From Eggerthellaceae bacterium (GTDB lineage Bacteria > Actinomycetota > Coriobacteriia > Coriobacteriales > Eggerthellaceae), in assembly GCA_009782605.1 (NCBI GenBank), contig WRIR01000004.1:62001-126000 (forward strand): a stretch of 64,000 nt of DNA. Direction: 5' to 3'. A program made the position numbers and the translations under genes. Within the stretch, counting starts at the first letter, position 1. The number at the start of each line of letters is the position of its first letter. A model generated the notes under the pieces. The model ran no database searches. It was not told where the DNA came from and saw only the letters and a program-made list of their open reading frames with translations. This document shows positions 34,467 through 42,036 of the stretch, piece after piece.

Positions 34467-34495
34467 TTGCACAAACAGGGCTCTTGTGGGACAAT
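34467..34495 (+). promoter_or_regulatory. Promoter of tRNA-Val
   Basis: TTGCAC (-35, 34467-34472) and GACAAT (-10, 34490-34495) are 17 bp apart and end 20 bp before the tRNA. Confidence 0.65.
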
Positions 34496-34515
34496 AGCAA
34501 TCCGTTCGATGACGT

Positions 34516-34590
34516 GGGCGATTGGCGCAGCGGAAGCGCAGGTGCTTTACACGCACAAGGTCAGCGGTTCAAATCCGTTATCGCCCACCA
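34516..34590 (+). tRNA. tRNA-Val (anticodon TAC)
   Basis: The acceptor arms GGGCGAT and ATCGCCC pair fully and are followed by the discriminator A and an encoded CCA. The D arm GCGC-AGCGGAA-GCGC, the anticodon loop TTTACAC (anticodon TAC at its centre) and the T arm AGCGG-TTCAAAT-CCGTT all form. Length is 75 nt. Confidence 0.95.
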
Positions 34591-34701
34591 CCAGCCCTGT
34601 GGAAACCCCCGTTGCCACAGAAATACCTACCTGCGAAGAAATTTGAACCGCTGCGCTTCACCTCGGCGCTACGCTTTTCAGAGCGCCGAGGCATCGAGCG
34701 C

Positions 34702-34737
34702 GGGACAAAGGAGCCGGGGCATTTTGTCCTGTTCATG
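34702..34737 (+). repeat. REP-like hairpin of the tyrosine transposase, copy 1
   Basis: GGGACAAAGGAGCCGGGG followed by CATTTTGTCC forms a GGACAAA/TTTGTCC hairpin. It is almost identical to the copy at 34841-34874. Confidence 0.8.
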
Positions 34738-34840
34738 ATGTTGTTGCTGTCTTGACTGAACAACCGGATGCCCTTAAAGCGCGAAAATACTGAAATAAGC
34801 TAAAACAAAGGTTGAAAGAAGAAGGAAATGCGTGGGCCGT

Positions 34841-34874
34841 GACAAAGGGGCCGGGGCATTTTGTCCTGTTCATG
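34841..34874 (+). repeat. REP-like hairpin, copy 2 (left flank of transposase)
   Basis: GACAAAGGGGCCGGGGCATT continuing into TTGTCCTGTTCATG. It lies 51 bp before the transposase start. Confidence 0.8.
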
Positions 34875-34925
34875 TTACAATTGCAGGAATATCGCCAGCA
34901 TTCACTCTTTATAAAGGACATTCCC

Positions 34926-35693
34926 ATGAGCAGACCTGCACGTTCAATCAGCCAGACGGGCTTCTACCACATCATCTTCCGTGGTGTGAACCACTGCCAT
35001 CTTTTTGAGGAGAAGGCAGACTACGAGAGGTTCTGCGGGTTGTTGGTCGAACTGAAACATCAACTGGGCTTCAAGATCCACGCGTACAGCCTCATGGCAA
35101 ACCATTGCCACCTGCTCATCGAAGAGAGCCGAAAAGCCAACATCGCACAGATTATGATGAGGCTCCTGGGGCCTTATGCTTCATGGTTTAACCGACAGTA
35201 TGGCAGGAGTGGGGCACTGATAGCGAACCGCTACAAAAGCGAGTGCGTCGAAGATGACAGCTACCTGCTTGCTCTTGTCCGTTACATCCACAAAAACCCC
35301 TTGGAGGCCGGCATCGTAGAGAGGGTCGACAGGTACAGATGGAGTAGCTACCGCGACTACGTCAACAAGGGCCAAGGTTTCACTGAAACCGATTTTGTGC
35401 TGAGCATCTTCTCTCCTGACCCCTCGAAGGCCCTAGATGAGTTCAAGGCTTTCCATGGTGAAAGCAAAAACTCAGGATACACGTTCTTTGAGGGAGAGAA
35501 AAAGAATGAGGAGGACATCCGAAGAGAGATCCTCGCTGTGCTCGGTGGAATGGAGCCCCACACTGTCTGTGGTCTGCCCAGGCTTGAGAGGGATGCGGTT
35601 TTGGCCTCGCTTAGAAAACGGGGCTTAACGGTTCGCCAGATCGAAAGAGCCACCGGAGTCTCCAAATCGGTTGTTGCCAAGGTCAGAATCTGA
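34926..35693 (+). CDS. REP-associated tyrosine transposase (Y1_Tnp, RAYT)
   Basis: The start at 34926 has AAAGGAC upstream (255 residues); the frame is open further into the flanking repeat. The Y1 transposase core begins at RSISQTGFYHIIFRG and has the HUH-type metal motif in MANHCHLL (His-Cys-His, about residues 55-62) and the catalytic Tyr region LLALVRYIHKNPLEAG. A helical C-terminal part (about 190-255) ends in an HTH (VRQIERATGVSKSVVAKV). Proteins of this type are domesticated relatives of IS200/IS605 transposases that mobilise single-stranded palindromic repeats. Both flanks carry the matching hairpin in opposite orientation. The gene appears intact. Confidence 0.9.
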   Translation: MSRPARSISQTGFYHIIFRGVNHCHLFEEKADYERFCGLLVELKHQLGFKIHAYSLMANHCHLLIEESRKANIAQIMMRLLGPYASWFNRQYGRSGALIANRYKSECVEDDSYLLALVRYIHKNPLEAGIVERVDRYRWSSYRDYVNKGQGFTETDFVLSIFSPDPSKALDEFKAFHGESKNSGYTFFEGEKKNEEDIRREILAVLGGMEPHTVCGLPRLERDAVLASLRKRGLTVRQIERATGVSKSVVAKVRI

Positions 35694-35700
35694 GGAAAGA

Positions 35701-35728
35701 GGACAAAATGTCCCGGCCCCTTTGTCCC
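35701..35728 (-). repeat. REP-like hairpin, inverted copy (right flank of transposase)
   Basis: GGACAAAATGTCCCGGCCCC then TTTGTCCC, the complement of the left copies with small changes; it begins 8 bp after the transposase stop. Confidence 0.8.
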
Positions 35729-35774
35729 GTCGGCTCTGACAAAACCGGCCCTGGGAAGTGCGAGAATAGCTCCC

Positions 35775-37691
35775 TCACACCATGAGCTCGCTTACCGCTA
35801 GGGCGAAGGCGACCGGGTCGTCGACCGGCATGCCTTCCACCAGCAGGGCCTGGCCGTAGAGCAGGTCGGCGTAGCGCTTCACCTTGTCGGCGTCGCCCGC
35901 CTTCTGCGCCGCCTGCAGGGTCTCGAAGACCGGGTGCTTCGCGTTGAGCTCAAGCACGCGCTCTGACTTCATCATCTCGTTCCCGTCGGGCATCTGCGAG
36001 AGTATCTTTTCCATCTCAAGCGATATCGGGCCGACAGACGTGAGCGCGGCCGGGGCATCCGTCAGGCGCGTCGAGACCGCGACCTGGGTCACCTTATCGC
36101 CCAGCGCGTCGGCCATGGCACCGAAGAGGTCCTTGTTCTCCTTGGCCGCCTCTTCGGCCTGGGTCTTCTCTTCCTCCGACTCAAGCCCCAGATCCCCTCC
36201 GGCGACGTTCTTGAAGGCCTTCTCCTGGTAGTCCACGAGCGAGCCGAGACAGAACTCGTCGACGTCCTGGGTGCACAGCAGCACGTCGTAGCCCTTGTTG
36301 AGCACCGTTGTCGTGATAGGCATCTTGGCAAGCCGCTCCGTCGAGTCGCCTGCGGCATAGTAGATCGCGTCCTGGTCGGGGAGCGCCGACTCAAGGTACT
36401 CGTCGAGCGTCACCATCTTCTGCTGCTTCGCAGAATAGAACAGCACGAGGTCGGCAAGCAGGTCCTTGTTCATGCCGTAGCCCGTGTAGATGCCGAATTT
36501 CAGCGTGCGCCCGAAGTTCTCGAAGAACTTCTCGTATTCCTCGCGGTCCTTGTCGCGCATGTCGGCCAGCTCGGACTTGACCTTCTTCTCGATCTTGCGC
36601 TCGATGGCACGCAGCTGGCTGTTGTGCTGCAGGGTCTCGCGCGAGATGTTCAGGGTGAGGTCCTGGCTGTCCACGATGCCGCGCACGAAGTTGAAGTGGT
36701 CGGGGATGAGCTCTTCGCACTTCTCCATGATGAGGACGTTGGAGCTGTAGAGCGCAAGCCCCTTCTTGTAGTCCTTGCTGTAGAAGTCGAAGGGCTCGCG
36801 TCCCGGGATGAACAGCAGCGCGTCGTAGGCCAGGGCGCCCTCGGCGTGGATGGAGGCAGTCCTGACCGGGTCGGTGAAGTCGTGGAAGTCCGACTTGTAG
36901 AACTCGTTGTACTCTTCCTGTGTGACCTCGGACTTCGCCCGCTTCCAGATAGGCGTCATCGAGTTGATGGTCTCAAGCTCGGTGTAGTCCTCGAACTGTG
37001 GCTCGTAGTCGTCGTCGGCGTCCTCGGGCCGGGGAAGCTCGCGCGACAAGGAGACCTCCATGAGGATGGGGTAGCGGATGTAGTTGCTGTAGCGCTTGAT
37101 GAGGCCTTTCAGCTTGTACTCGCTCAGGTAGCTGTCGTAGTCGTTCTCGTCGGTGTTCGCGCGCAGCGTCAGGACCACGTCGGTGCCGTGCCCGTCGCGG
37201 GCGGCCTCGGCTATCGTGTAGCCCTTGACGCCGTCGCTTTCCCAGGCGTAGGCGGTGTCGGAGCCGTAGGCCTTCGAGACGACCCTCACCCGGTCAGAGA
37301 CCATGAAGCCGGAATAGAAGCCCACGCCGAACTGGCCGATGATGTCTATCTCGCCGCCTGGCTGATCGGCCGCGTCGCCGGCCTCGTTCTTGAAGTCGAT
37401 GCTCCCGGAATGCGCGATGGTGCCGAGGTTCAAGTCGAGCTCTTCTTCGGTCATGCCGATGCCGCTGTCGGACACCGTTATCGTGCGGGCATCCTTGTCG
37501 AAGCTGACGAGGATGCGCAGCTCGTCCTTCGAGAGCTGCACCTCGCTGTCGGTCAGGCTCCTGAAGTAGAGCTTGTCGACGGCGTCCGAGGCGTTCGAGA
37601 TGAGCTCGCGCAGGAATATTTCCTCGTTCGTGTAGATCGAGTTGATCATCAGGTCGAGCAGTCGTTTGCTTTCGGTCTTAAACTTCCTCAT
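35775..37691 (-). CDS. htpG: Chaperone HtpG (Hsp90)
   Basis: The start at 37691 (MRKFKTESKRLLDLMINSIY, AAAGGAC upstream) gives 638 residues, the usual HtpG length; the frame is open upstream only through promoter and repeat DNA. The GHKL ATPase domain shows FLRELISNASDAVDKL, DSGIGMTEEEL and IGQFGVGFYSGFM. The middle domain has the catalytic Arg loop region and the signature ISRETLQHNSQLRAIERKI. The C-terminal dimerisation domain ends at ALAVSELMV. The cytosolic ATP-dependent chaperone is probably heat-regulated through the CIRCE-like site 25 bp upstream. It is convergent with the transposase gene. Confidence 0.97.
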   Translation of the reverse strand: MRKFKTESKRLLDLMINSIYTNEEIFLRELISNASDAVDKLYFRSLTDSEVQLSKDELRILVSFDKDARTITVSDSGIGMTEEELDLNLGTIAHSGSIDFKNEAGDAADQPGGEIDIIGQFGVGFYSGFMVSDRVRVVSKAYGSDTAYAWESDGVKGYTIAEAARDGHGTDVVLTLRANTDENDYDSYLSEYKLKGLIKRYSNYIRYPILMEVSLSRELPRPEDADDDYEPQFEDYTELETINSMTPIWKRAKSEVTQEEYNEFYKSDFHDFTDPVRTASIHAEGALAYDALLFIPGREPFDFYSKDYKKGLALYSSNVLIMEKCEELIPDHFNFVRGIVDSQDLTLNISRETLQHNSQLRAIERKIEKKVKSELADMRDKDREEYEKFFENFGRTLKFGIYTGYGMNKDLLADLVLFYSAKQQKMVTLDEYLESALPDQDAIYYAAGDSTERLAKMPITTTVLNKGYDVLLCTQDVDEFCLGSLVDYQEKAFKNVAGGDLGLESEEEKTQAEEAAKENKDLFGAMADALGDKVTQVAVSTRLTDAPAALTSVGPISLEMEKILSQMPDGNEMMKSERVLELNAKHPVFETLQAAQKAGDADKVKRYADLLYGQALLVEGMPVDDPVAFALAVSELMV

Positions 37692-37715
37692 GGTTGCAGG
37701 TCCTTTCGGTATGGA

Positions 37716-37742
37716 TTGGCAGTCTCTCATTGAGAGTGCCAA
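37716..37742 (-). promoter_or_regulatory. CIRCE-like HrcA operator before htpG
   Basis: Read on the gene strand it is TTGGCACTC-N9-GACTGCCAA, 27 nt with the exact 9-9-9 layout of CIRCE (TTAGCACTC-N9-GAGTGCTAA). The left arm differs by one base and the right by two. It ends 25 bp before the htpG ATG. HrcA control of htpG is an inference. Confidence 0.6.
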
Positions 37743-37998
37743 AAGAATTGTAGCCAACCCTCCCGTCTTGTCAAGTATGCACGGCAAAAGGACATGGGAG
37801 GACAGGGTGTCACGGGGACGGAAAGTGGGTCGGTAGCAAAAGGTGTCAAAATTATACGTCCCCGTTGACATGTCGTAACGTTTGAGCAACAATCGGACGG
37901 AGGGCTTTCGGAGGGGTTTCCTTTTTACTATGATAGCCTAAAGGTAATTTAGATACTAAAATATCTTTCCAGGATGGCCCGGCCCGAAAGGCAGCCCC
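37743..37998. other. Divergent gap between htpG and the MacB-type gene
   Basis: Apart from a degenerate family A repeat at 37806-37870 it is AT-rich near 37920-37965, where the MacB-type gene promoter would lie. No gene is seen. Confidence 0.4.
37806..37870. repeat. Family A palindromic element, degenerate (copy 3)
   Basis: The left arm is GGTGTCACGGGGACG (degenerate); the right arm is AAGGTGTCAAAATTATACGT then CCCCGTTGACA. It is the most decayed of the clear copies and the only one far from a stop codon. Confidence 0.8.
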
Positions 37999-40900
37999 AT
38001 GCTCCAGTTGTTCAAGGTTCGCAAGTCGTATGCTACCGCCGACTTTACCCAGACCGCTCTCGACGCGGTGTCTGTTGCGTTCCGTGACAACGAGTTCGTC
38101 GCCATCCTTGGCCCTTCCGGCTCCGGCAAGACGACCATGCTCAACATCATCGGCGGCCTGGACCGCTACGATTCGGGCGACCTGGTCATCGACGGCATAT
38201 CGACCAAGCAGTACAAAGACCGCGATTGGGACACCTACCGCAACAACCGCATCGGCTTCGTGTTCCAAAGCTACAACCTCATCCCCCACCAGACCGTCCT
38301 CTCCAACGTCGAGCTCGCGCTGACGCTCTCGGGGGTCTCGCGCTCCGAGCGCCGCGAGCGGGCGCGGGAAGTGCTCACGAAGGTGGGGCTCAAGGACCAC
38401 ATCAACAAGAAGCCCAGCCAGCTTTCCGGCGGGCAGATGCAGCGCGTGGCTGTTGCCCGGGCACTCATCAACGACCCCGAGATACTGCTGGCAGACGAGC
38501 CGACCGGGGCGCTTGACACCACCACCAGCACCCAGATCATGGACCTGCTGACCGACATCGCACAAGACCGCCTGGTCATCATGGTCACCCACAACCCCGA
38601 GCTGGCCGACGACTACGCCACCCGCATCGTCAACCTGCGGGACGGCAGGATAGTCGACGACAGCAACCCCTTCAAGCCCGGCCTCAAAGACAGGAAGGCC
38701 AGCGCCAAAGCGGCACGGCGTACCGCCATGTCCTTCTTCACGGCGATCGCACTCTCCTTCAACAACCTCATGACGAAGAAGGGCCGCACCCTCATGACGG
38801 CCTTTGCGGGCTCGATCGGCATCATCGGCATTGCCGCCATCCTCTCGCTTGCCAACGGCGTGAACAACTATATCAAGAGCGTCGAAGAGGACACCCTGAC
38901 CGTCTACCCGCTCTCTATCGAGAGCACGGGCTTTGACATGACGGCCCTCATGGCCTCGATGATGGGCGGCTCGGGTGGCGACGGTGGCGACTCGGGCGAG
39001 CCTGGCAACAAGGACACGGGCAAGCAGGACGGGGAGGCCTCCACCGACAAGGTCAACGAGACGAAGACCCTGACCAACATGTTCTCGCGGGTCGGCTCGA
39101 ACGACCTCATGGCACTCAAGAAGTTCCTCGACGGCGAAGAGAGCGGCATTTCCCCCTATGTGAACATGATCTCCTACAGCTACGGCATCCGCCCTTTGAT
39201 CTTCGCCTCCGACACGGAGAACGGCGTCCGCCAGATAAACCCGAACACCGCCTTCGACGCGCTGAGCCGCGGCTCGCTCTCAGGGACCGCGGGCGGCTAT
39301 GCGTCCATGGCGACAAGCGGCGGCTCGACGAACATCTTCTCCCAGATGCTCAACAACCCCACACTGCTTGAGGTGCAATACGACGTGGTCGCCGGACATT
39401 GGCCGCAGGACTACAACGAGTGCATCCTCGTGCTCGACTGGTTGGGCGGCATCAATGACTACACGCTCTACGCCATGGGGCTGCGCGACCCGCTGGAGCT
39501 CGACCGCATGGTAAACGAGCTCGCAAACAACATCGACGTGGACATACCCGACGAGCAGCTTGAGTTCTCCTACGAGGAAATTATGGAGGTCAGCTTCAAG
39601 CTGGTCCACCGTGCCGAGACCTACGTGCTCGACGAGGACCTCAAGGTCTGGATATCCAAGATAGACGATGCCGCATTCATGCGCGACCTCGTCGAGCAGT
39701 CCGAGGACCTGCATATCGTGGGCATCGTCAAGCCGAACCCCGACGCTGCGGCGACCTCCCTCTCTCCCGGCATCTGCTATACCTCCGACCTGCAAAAACA
39801 CCTGATCAAGGTCGCGGGCACGACACGGATCGTCCGAGACCAGCTCGCGAACCCCGACATCAACGTCATCTCCGGGCGCACCTTCGAGGACGAGAACGAG
39901 AACCCCGACCGCGACTCCCTCGACTTCAGCTCGATGATCACCGTTGACGGCGACCAGATATCCGCAGCCTTCTCCTTCAACGCCAGTGCGCTCCAGGTCG
40001 ATACTTCAGGCTTCTCGAACCTCAACTTCGACCCGGACACCGTCCAGCAGGTGCCTCCCTTCGACTTCAACTCCCTGGTGGACAACATCGATATCGACAT
40101 CCCCGAGGACGAGGTAACCGCCCTGATCAGCGACATACTGAACGGCTTCATCAGTTCTTACACGCCGCCGCCCTTCGACCCGGCAAATCCGACCGACCCC
40201 TTCAACCCGGACGACTTGGCCGCGGCCTTCACCGCCTACCTCTATTCGCCCGAGGTCCAGGCGATGCTCGTTGCCCGGCTCTCCACGATGACGGGCTCCG
40301 ACGCCATCATGGACCAGCTGCAGGCGTCCCTCCAGCGGTATATGACCTCCACCATGCAGATGTTCATGGGCGCCTTCATGACCAGCATCCAGCAGCAGAT
40401 AAGCTCCGCGATGTCGACCACCATGGACCAGCTCTCCCGGAACATGGCGGGCGCGATGAACGTCGACCAGGACGCCTTCGCGAACGCCTTCCAGTTCAAC
40501 ATGGACGAAAAGGAGATGCAGGAGCTCATGACCTCGCTCATGACGGCGGAGGAGTCCACCTATGAGAGCAACCTGAGGCGGCTCGGCTACGCCGATTTGG
40601 CACGGCCGACGACCATCAACATCTACCCGAAGGACTTTGCGAGCAAGGAAAGCATCATCGGGATACTCGACAACTACAACAGCCGCATGAGCAACGAGGC
40701 GCAGGACGACAAGGTTATCACCTACAGCGACATCGTCGGCACCCTCATGTCCTCGGTGACCAGCATCGTCGACACGGTCAGCTACGTCTTGGTGGCCTTC
40801 GTGGCGATCTCGCTCGTGGTGTCGTCCATCATGATAGGCATCATCACCTATATATCGGTGCTGGAACGCAAGAAGGAGATCGGCATCCTCCGCTCGATAG

Positions 40901-41178
40901 GCGCCTCGAAGGGCGACGTCGGCCGCGTGTTCAACGCGGAGACGCTGATCGTGGGTTTCGTCGCCGGGCTTATCGGGATTGCCGCGACGTCGCTTGCCTG
41001 CATTCCCGCGAACATCGTCGTCTACGACCGGTTCGGCGTGCCCGATGTCGCCTCCCTGCCGTGGCAGGCCGCGCTGGTGCTCGTTGGCATCAGCATGTTC
41101 CTCTCGTTCGTCGCAGGACTCATCCCCTCGTCAGCAGCCTCCCGCCGCGACCCCGTAGAGGCCCTTAGGAGCGAATAG
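37999..41178 (+). CDS. MacB-type ABC transporter: fused ATPase and FtsX-like permease
   Basis: The 1,059-residue protein starts with a LolD/MacB-type ATPase: Walker A GPSGSGKTT at 38-46, signature LSGGQMQRVAVARAL, Walker B LLADEPTGALD. A first membrane helix (GRTLMTAFAGSIGIIGIAAI, about 263-282) precedes a very long extracytoplasmic region (about 290-910) that is rich in Asp and Met and contains a Gly/Asp linker (GGSGGDGGDSG). Three C-terminal helices form the FtsX domain, with the conserved LERKKEIGILRSIGASKGDV. MacB proteins are mechanotransmitters that export peptides, lipoproteins or drugs. The periplasmic part is far longer than in classical MacB. Downstream is a bidirectional hairpin. 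The substrate is unknown. Confidence 0.93.
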   Translation: MLQLFKVRKSYATADFTQTALDAVSVAFRDNEFVAILGPSGSGKTTMLNIIGGLDRYDSGDLVIDGISTKQYKDRDWDTYRNNRIGFVFQSYNLIPHQTVLSNVELALTLSGVSRSERRERAREVLTKVGLKDHINKKPSQLSGGQMQRVAVARALINDPEILLADEPTGALDTTTSTQIMDLLTDIAQDRLVIMVTHNPELADDYATRIVNLRDGRIVDDSNPFKPGLKDRKASAKAARRTAMSFFTAIALSFNNLMTKKGRTLMTAFAGSIGIIGIAAILSLANGVNNYIKSVEEDTLTVYPLSIESTGFDMTALMASMMGGSGGDGGDSGEPGNKDTGKQDGEASTDKVNETKTLTNMFSRVGSNDLMALKKFLDGEESGISPYVNMISYSYGIRPLIFASDTENGVRQINPNTAFDALSRGSLSGTAGGYASMATSGGSTNIFSQMLNNPTLLEVQYDVVAGHWPQDYNECILVLDWLGGINDYTLYAMGLRDPLELDRMVNELANNIDVDIPDEQLEFSYEEIMEVSFKLVHRAETYVLDEDLKVWISKIDDAAFMRDLVEQSEDLHIVGIVKPNPDAAATSLSPGICYTSDLQKHLIKVAGTTRIVRDQLANPDINVISGRTFEDENENPDRDSLDFSSMITVDGDQISAAFSFNASALQVDTSGFSNLNFDPDTVQQVPPFDFNSLVDNIDIDIPEDEVTALISDILNGFISSYTPPPFDPANPTDPFNPDDLAAAFTAYLYSPEVQAMLVARLSTMTGSDAIMDQLQASLQRYMTSTMQMFMGAFMTSIQQQISSAMSTTMDQLSRNMAGAMNVDQDAFANAFQFNMDEKEMQELMTSLMTAEESTYESNLRRLGYADLARPTTINIYPKDFASKESIIGILDNYNSRMSNEAQDDKVITYSDIVGTLMSSVTSIVDTVSYVLVAFVAISLVVSSIMIGIITYISVLERKKEIGILRSIGASKGDVGRVFNAETLIVGFVAGLIGIAATSLACIPANIVVYDRFGVPDVASLPWQAALVLVGISMFLSFVAGLIPSSAASRRDPVEALRSE

Positions 41179-41231
41179 CCGGGAGCGGAAGGGAGAGGGC
41201 GGGGGCCTGGTCGCCGCCGCATCCTGTCGCC

Positions 41232-41252
41232 ATTGCGAGCCTGACCCGCAAT
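41232..41252. repeat. Hairpin repeat, family C, copy 1
   Basis: ATTGCGAG-CCTGA-CCCGCAAT, matching 54944-54964 with one change. It lies in the gap between two convergent genes. Confidence 0.7.
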
Positions 41253-41263
41253 CCTTCCCTCGC

Positions 41264-41282
41264 GGAGCGGGGGAACCGCTCC
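41264..41282. terminator. Hairpin between convergent genes
   Basis: GGAGCGG-GGGAA-CCGCTCC, 7 bp stem, 5 bp before the HAD stop. No T-tract follows, so termination is plausible but unproven. Confidence 0.5.
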
Positions 41283-41286
41283 TGCG

Positions 41287-41967
41287 CTATCTCAGGAAGA
41301 GGGCGAGGGCGGGGGATTGGAAGTCCTCTACCACCAGGTCGGCGAGGGCGAGCTCTTCGAGCGTGCCTGACTCGTCACGGTCGTAGACCCCGACCGTGCG
41401 GTACCCGGCCTTTTTCAGGGTCTCGACCGCATAAAGCGAGTCCTCGAAGACCCAGGTGCTTTCCTGCGGGGTCCCCATCAGCTCGCGCGCGCGGTCGTAT
41501 ACGTCAGGGTAGCGCTTCGAGGCGCCGACATCGTCGACCGACACGATGGCGTCGAGGTAGGGCGTGAAGCCCGCCACCTCAAGGGCACGCCGCAGCAGGA
41601 CCGGCGACGTGGACGAGGCGACGCTGCACTTCTTCCCGCACTCATGGAGGCCCCGGACGAAGCCGAGCGCACCCGGCCGCGCAGACACGCTGTTCTCATA
41701 GTGGCCGTACATGGTCTCGTCGATGATGTCCAGCACTTCTTGCGGCGAGGCCCCCAGGCCGAAGCGCTCATGGAAGAACTGGGCGGTCTGGGGGAGCGTG
41801 AGCGCGTTCAGGTGGGACACCTCTTCGGCGCTCAACACCGAGCCCGCCTTGGCCGCAAGGTCGTCTTGGAGGGAGAACCACGCGCCAATAGAGTCAAGCA
41901 GGGTGCCGTCGCAGTCGAAGATCGCGCCGGTGAGGGGCAGGGCTTCCGGTGGCACTTCGTTTCTCAT
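41287..41967 (-). CDS. HAD-family phosphatase (beta-phosphoglucomutase-like)
   Basis: The 226-residue protein has HAD motif I as AIFDCDGTLLDS (nucleophile Asp18 and Asp20), a helical cap domain, motif II SVASSTSP and motif III/IV SKRYPDVYDRAREL with WVFEDSLYAVETLKKAG. Subfamily IA with a phosphoglycolate phosphatase/phosphoglucomutase type cap is the best description; the substrate is not predictable. The ribosome site AAGGAAGAAGGACG fits the start. A family A repeat lies between it and hom. Confidence 0.9.
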   Translation of the reverse strand: MRNEVPPEALPLTGAIFDCDGTLLDSIGAWFSLQDDLAAKAGSVLSAEEVSHLNALTLPQTAQFFHERFGLGASPQEVLDIIDETMYGHYENSVSARPGALGFVRGLHECGKKCSVASSTSPVLLRRALEVAGFTPYLDAIVSVDDVGASKRYPDVYDRARELMGTPQESTWVFEDSLYAVETLKKAGYRTVGVYDRDESGTLEELALADLVVEDFQSPALALFLR

Positions 41968-41989
41968 CGTCCTTCTTCCTTCTCGGGGC

Positions 41990-42032
41990 GTGTCAATGGG
42001 CGAGTGTCAATGGGGACGTATAATTTTGACAC
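41990..42032. repeat. Family A repeat (copy 4), 5 bp after hom
   Basis: GTGTCAATGGG is followed by GTGTCAATGGGGACGTATAA and TTTTGACAC. Only one full arm with its internal hairpin is present. The hom stop codon is 5 bp away. Confidence 0.85.
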
Positions 42033-42036
42033 GCCC

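Larger units (their letters stand above)
34243..34515. promoter_or_regulatory. Divergent upstream region of the Tad operon and tRNA-Val
   Basis: No protein gene is seen. On the minus side TATATA at 34306-34311 could be the Tad operon -10, without a good -35. On the plus side there is a hairpin GCCGC-N8-GCGGC at about 34341-34358 and a second hairpin with a T-tract at 34408-34430, so a short plus-strand RNA may end here. Confidence 0.4.
34591..34925. other. Region between tRNA-Val and the transposase; hairpins and REP-like copies
   Basis: No gene is seen. It holds a hairpin CTGTGG-N12-CCACAG just after the tRNA (about 34596-34619), a hairpin CTCGGCGCT ... AGCGCCGAG at about 34662-34690, an inverted 13-nt copy of the tRNA T arm (ATTTGAACCGCTG near 34640), and two direct copies of the transposase-associated repeat at 34702-34737 and 34841-34874. 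Confidence 0.6.

Noticed and set aside
34812-34925. N-terminal extension of the transposase
   Set aside because: It translates the flanking repeat; the ATG at 34926 matches the usual start of the family and has a ribosome site.
36624-37733. A 369-codon plus frame opposite htpG
   Set aside because: htpG is certain; the antisense frame has no family.
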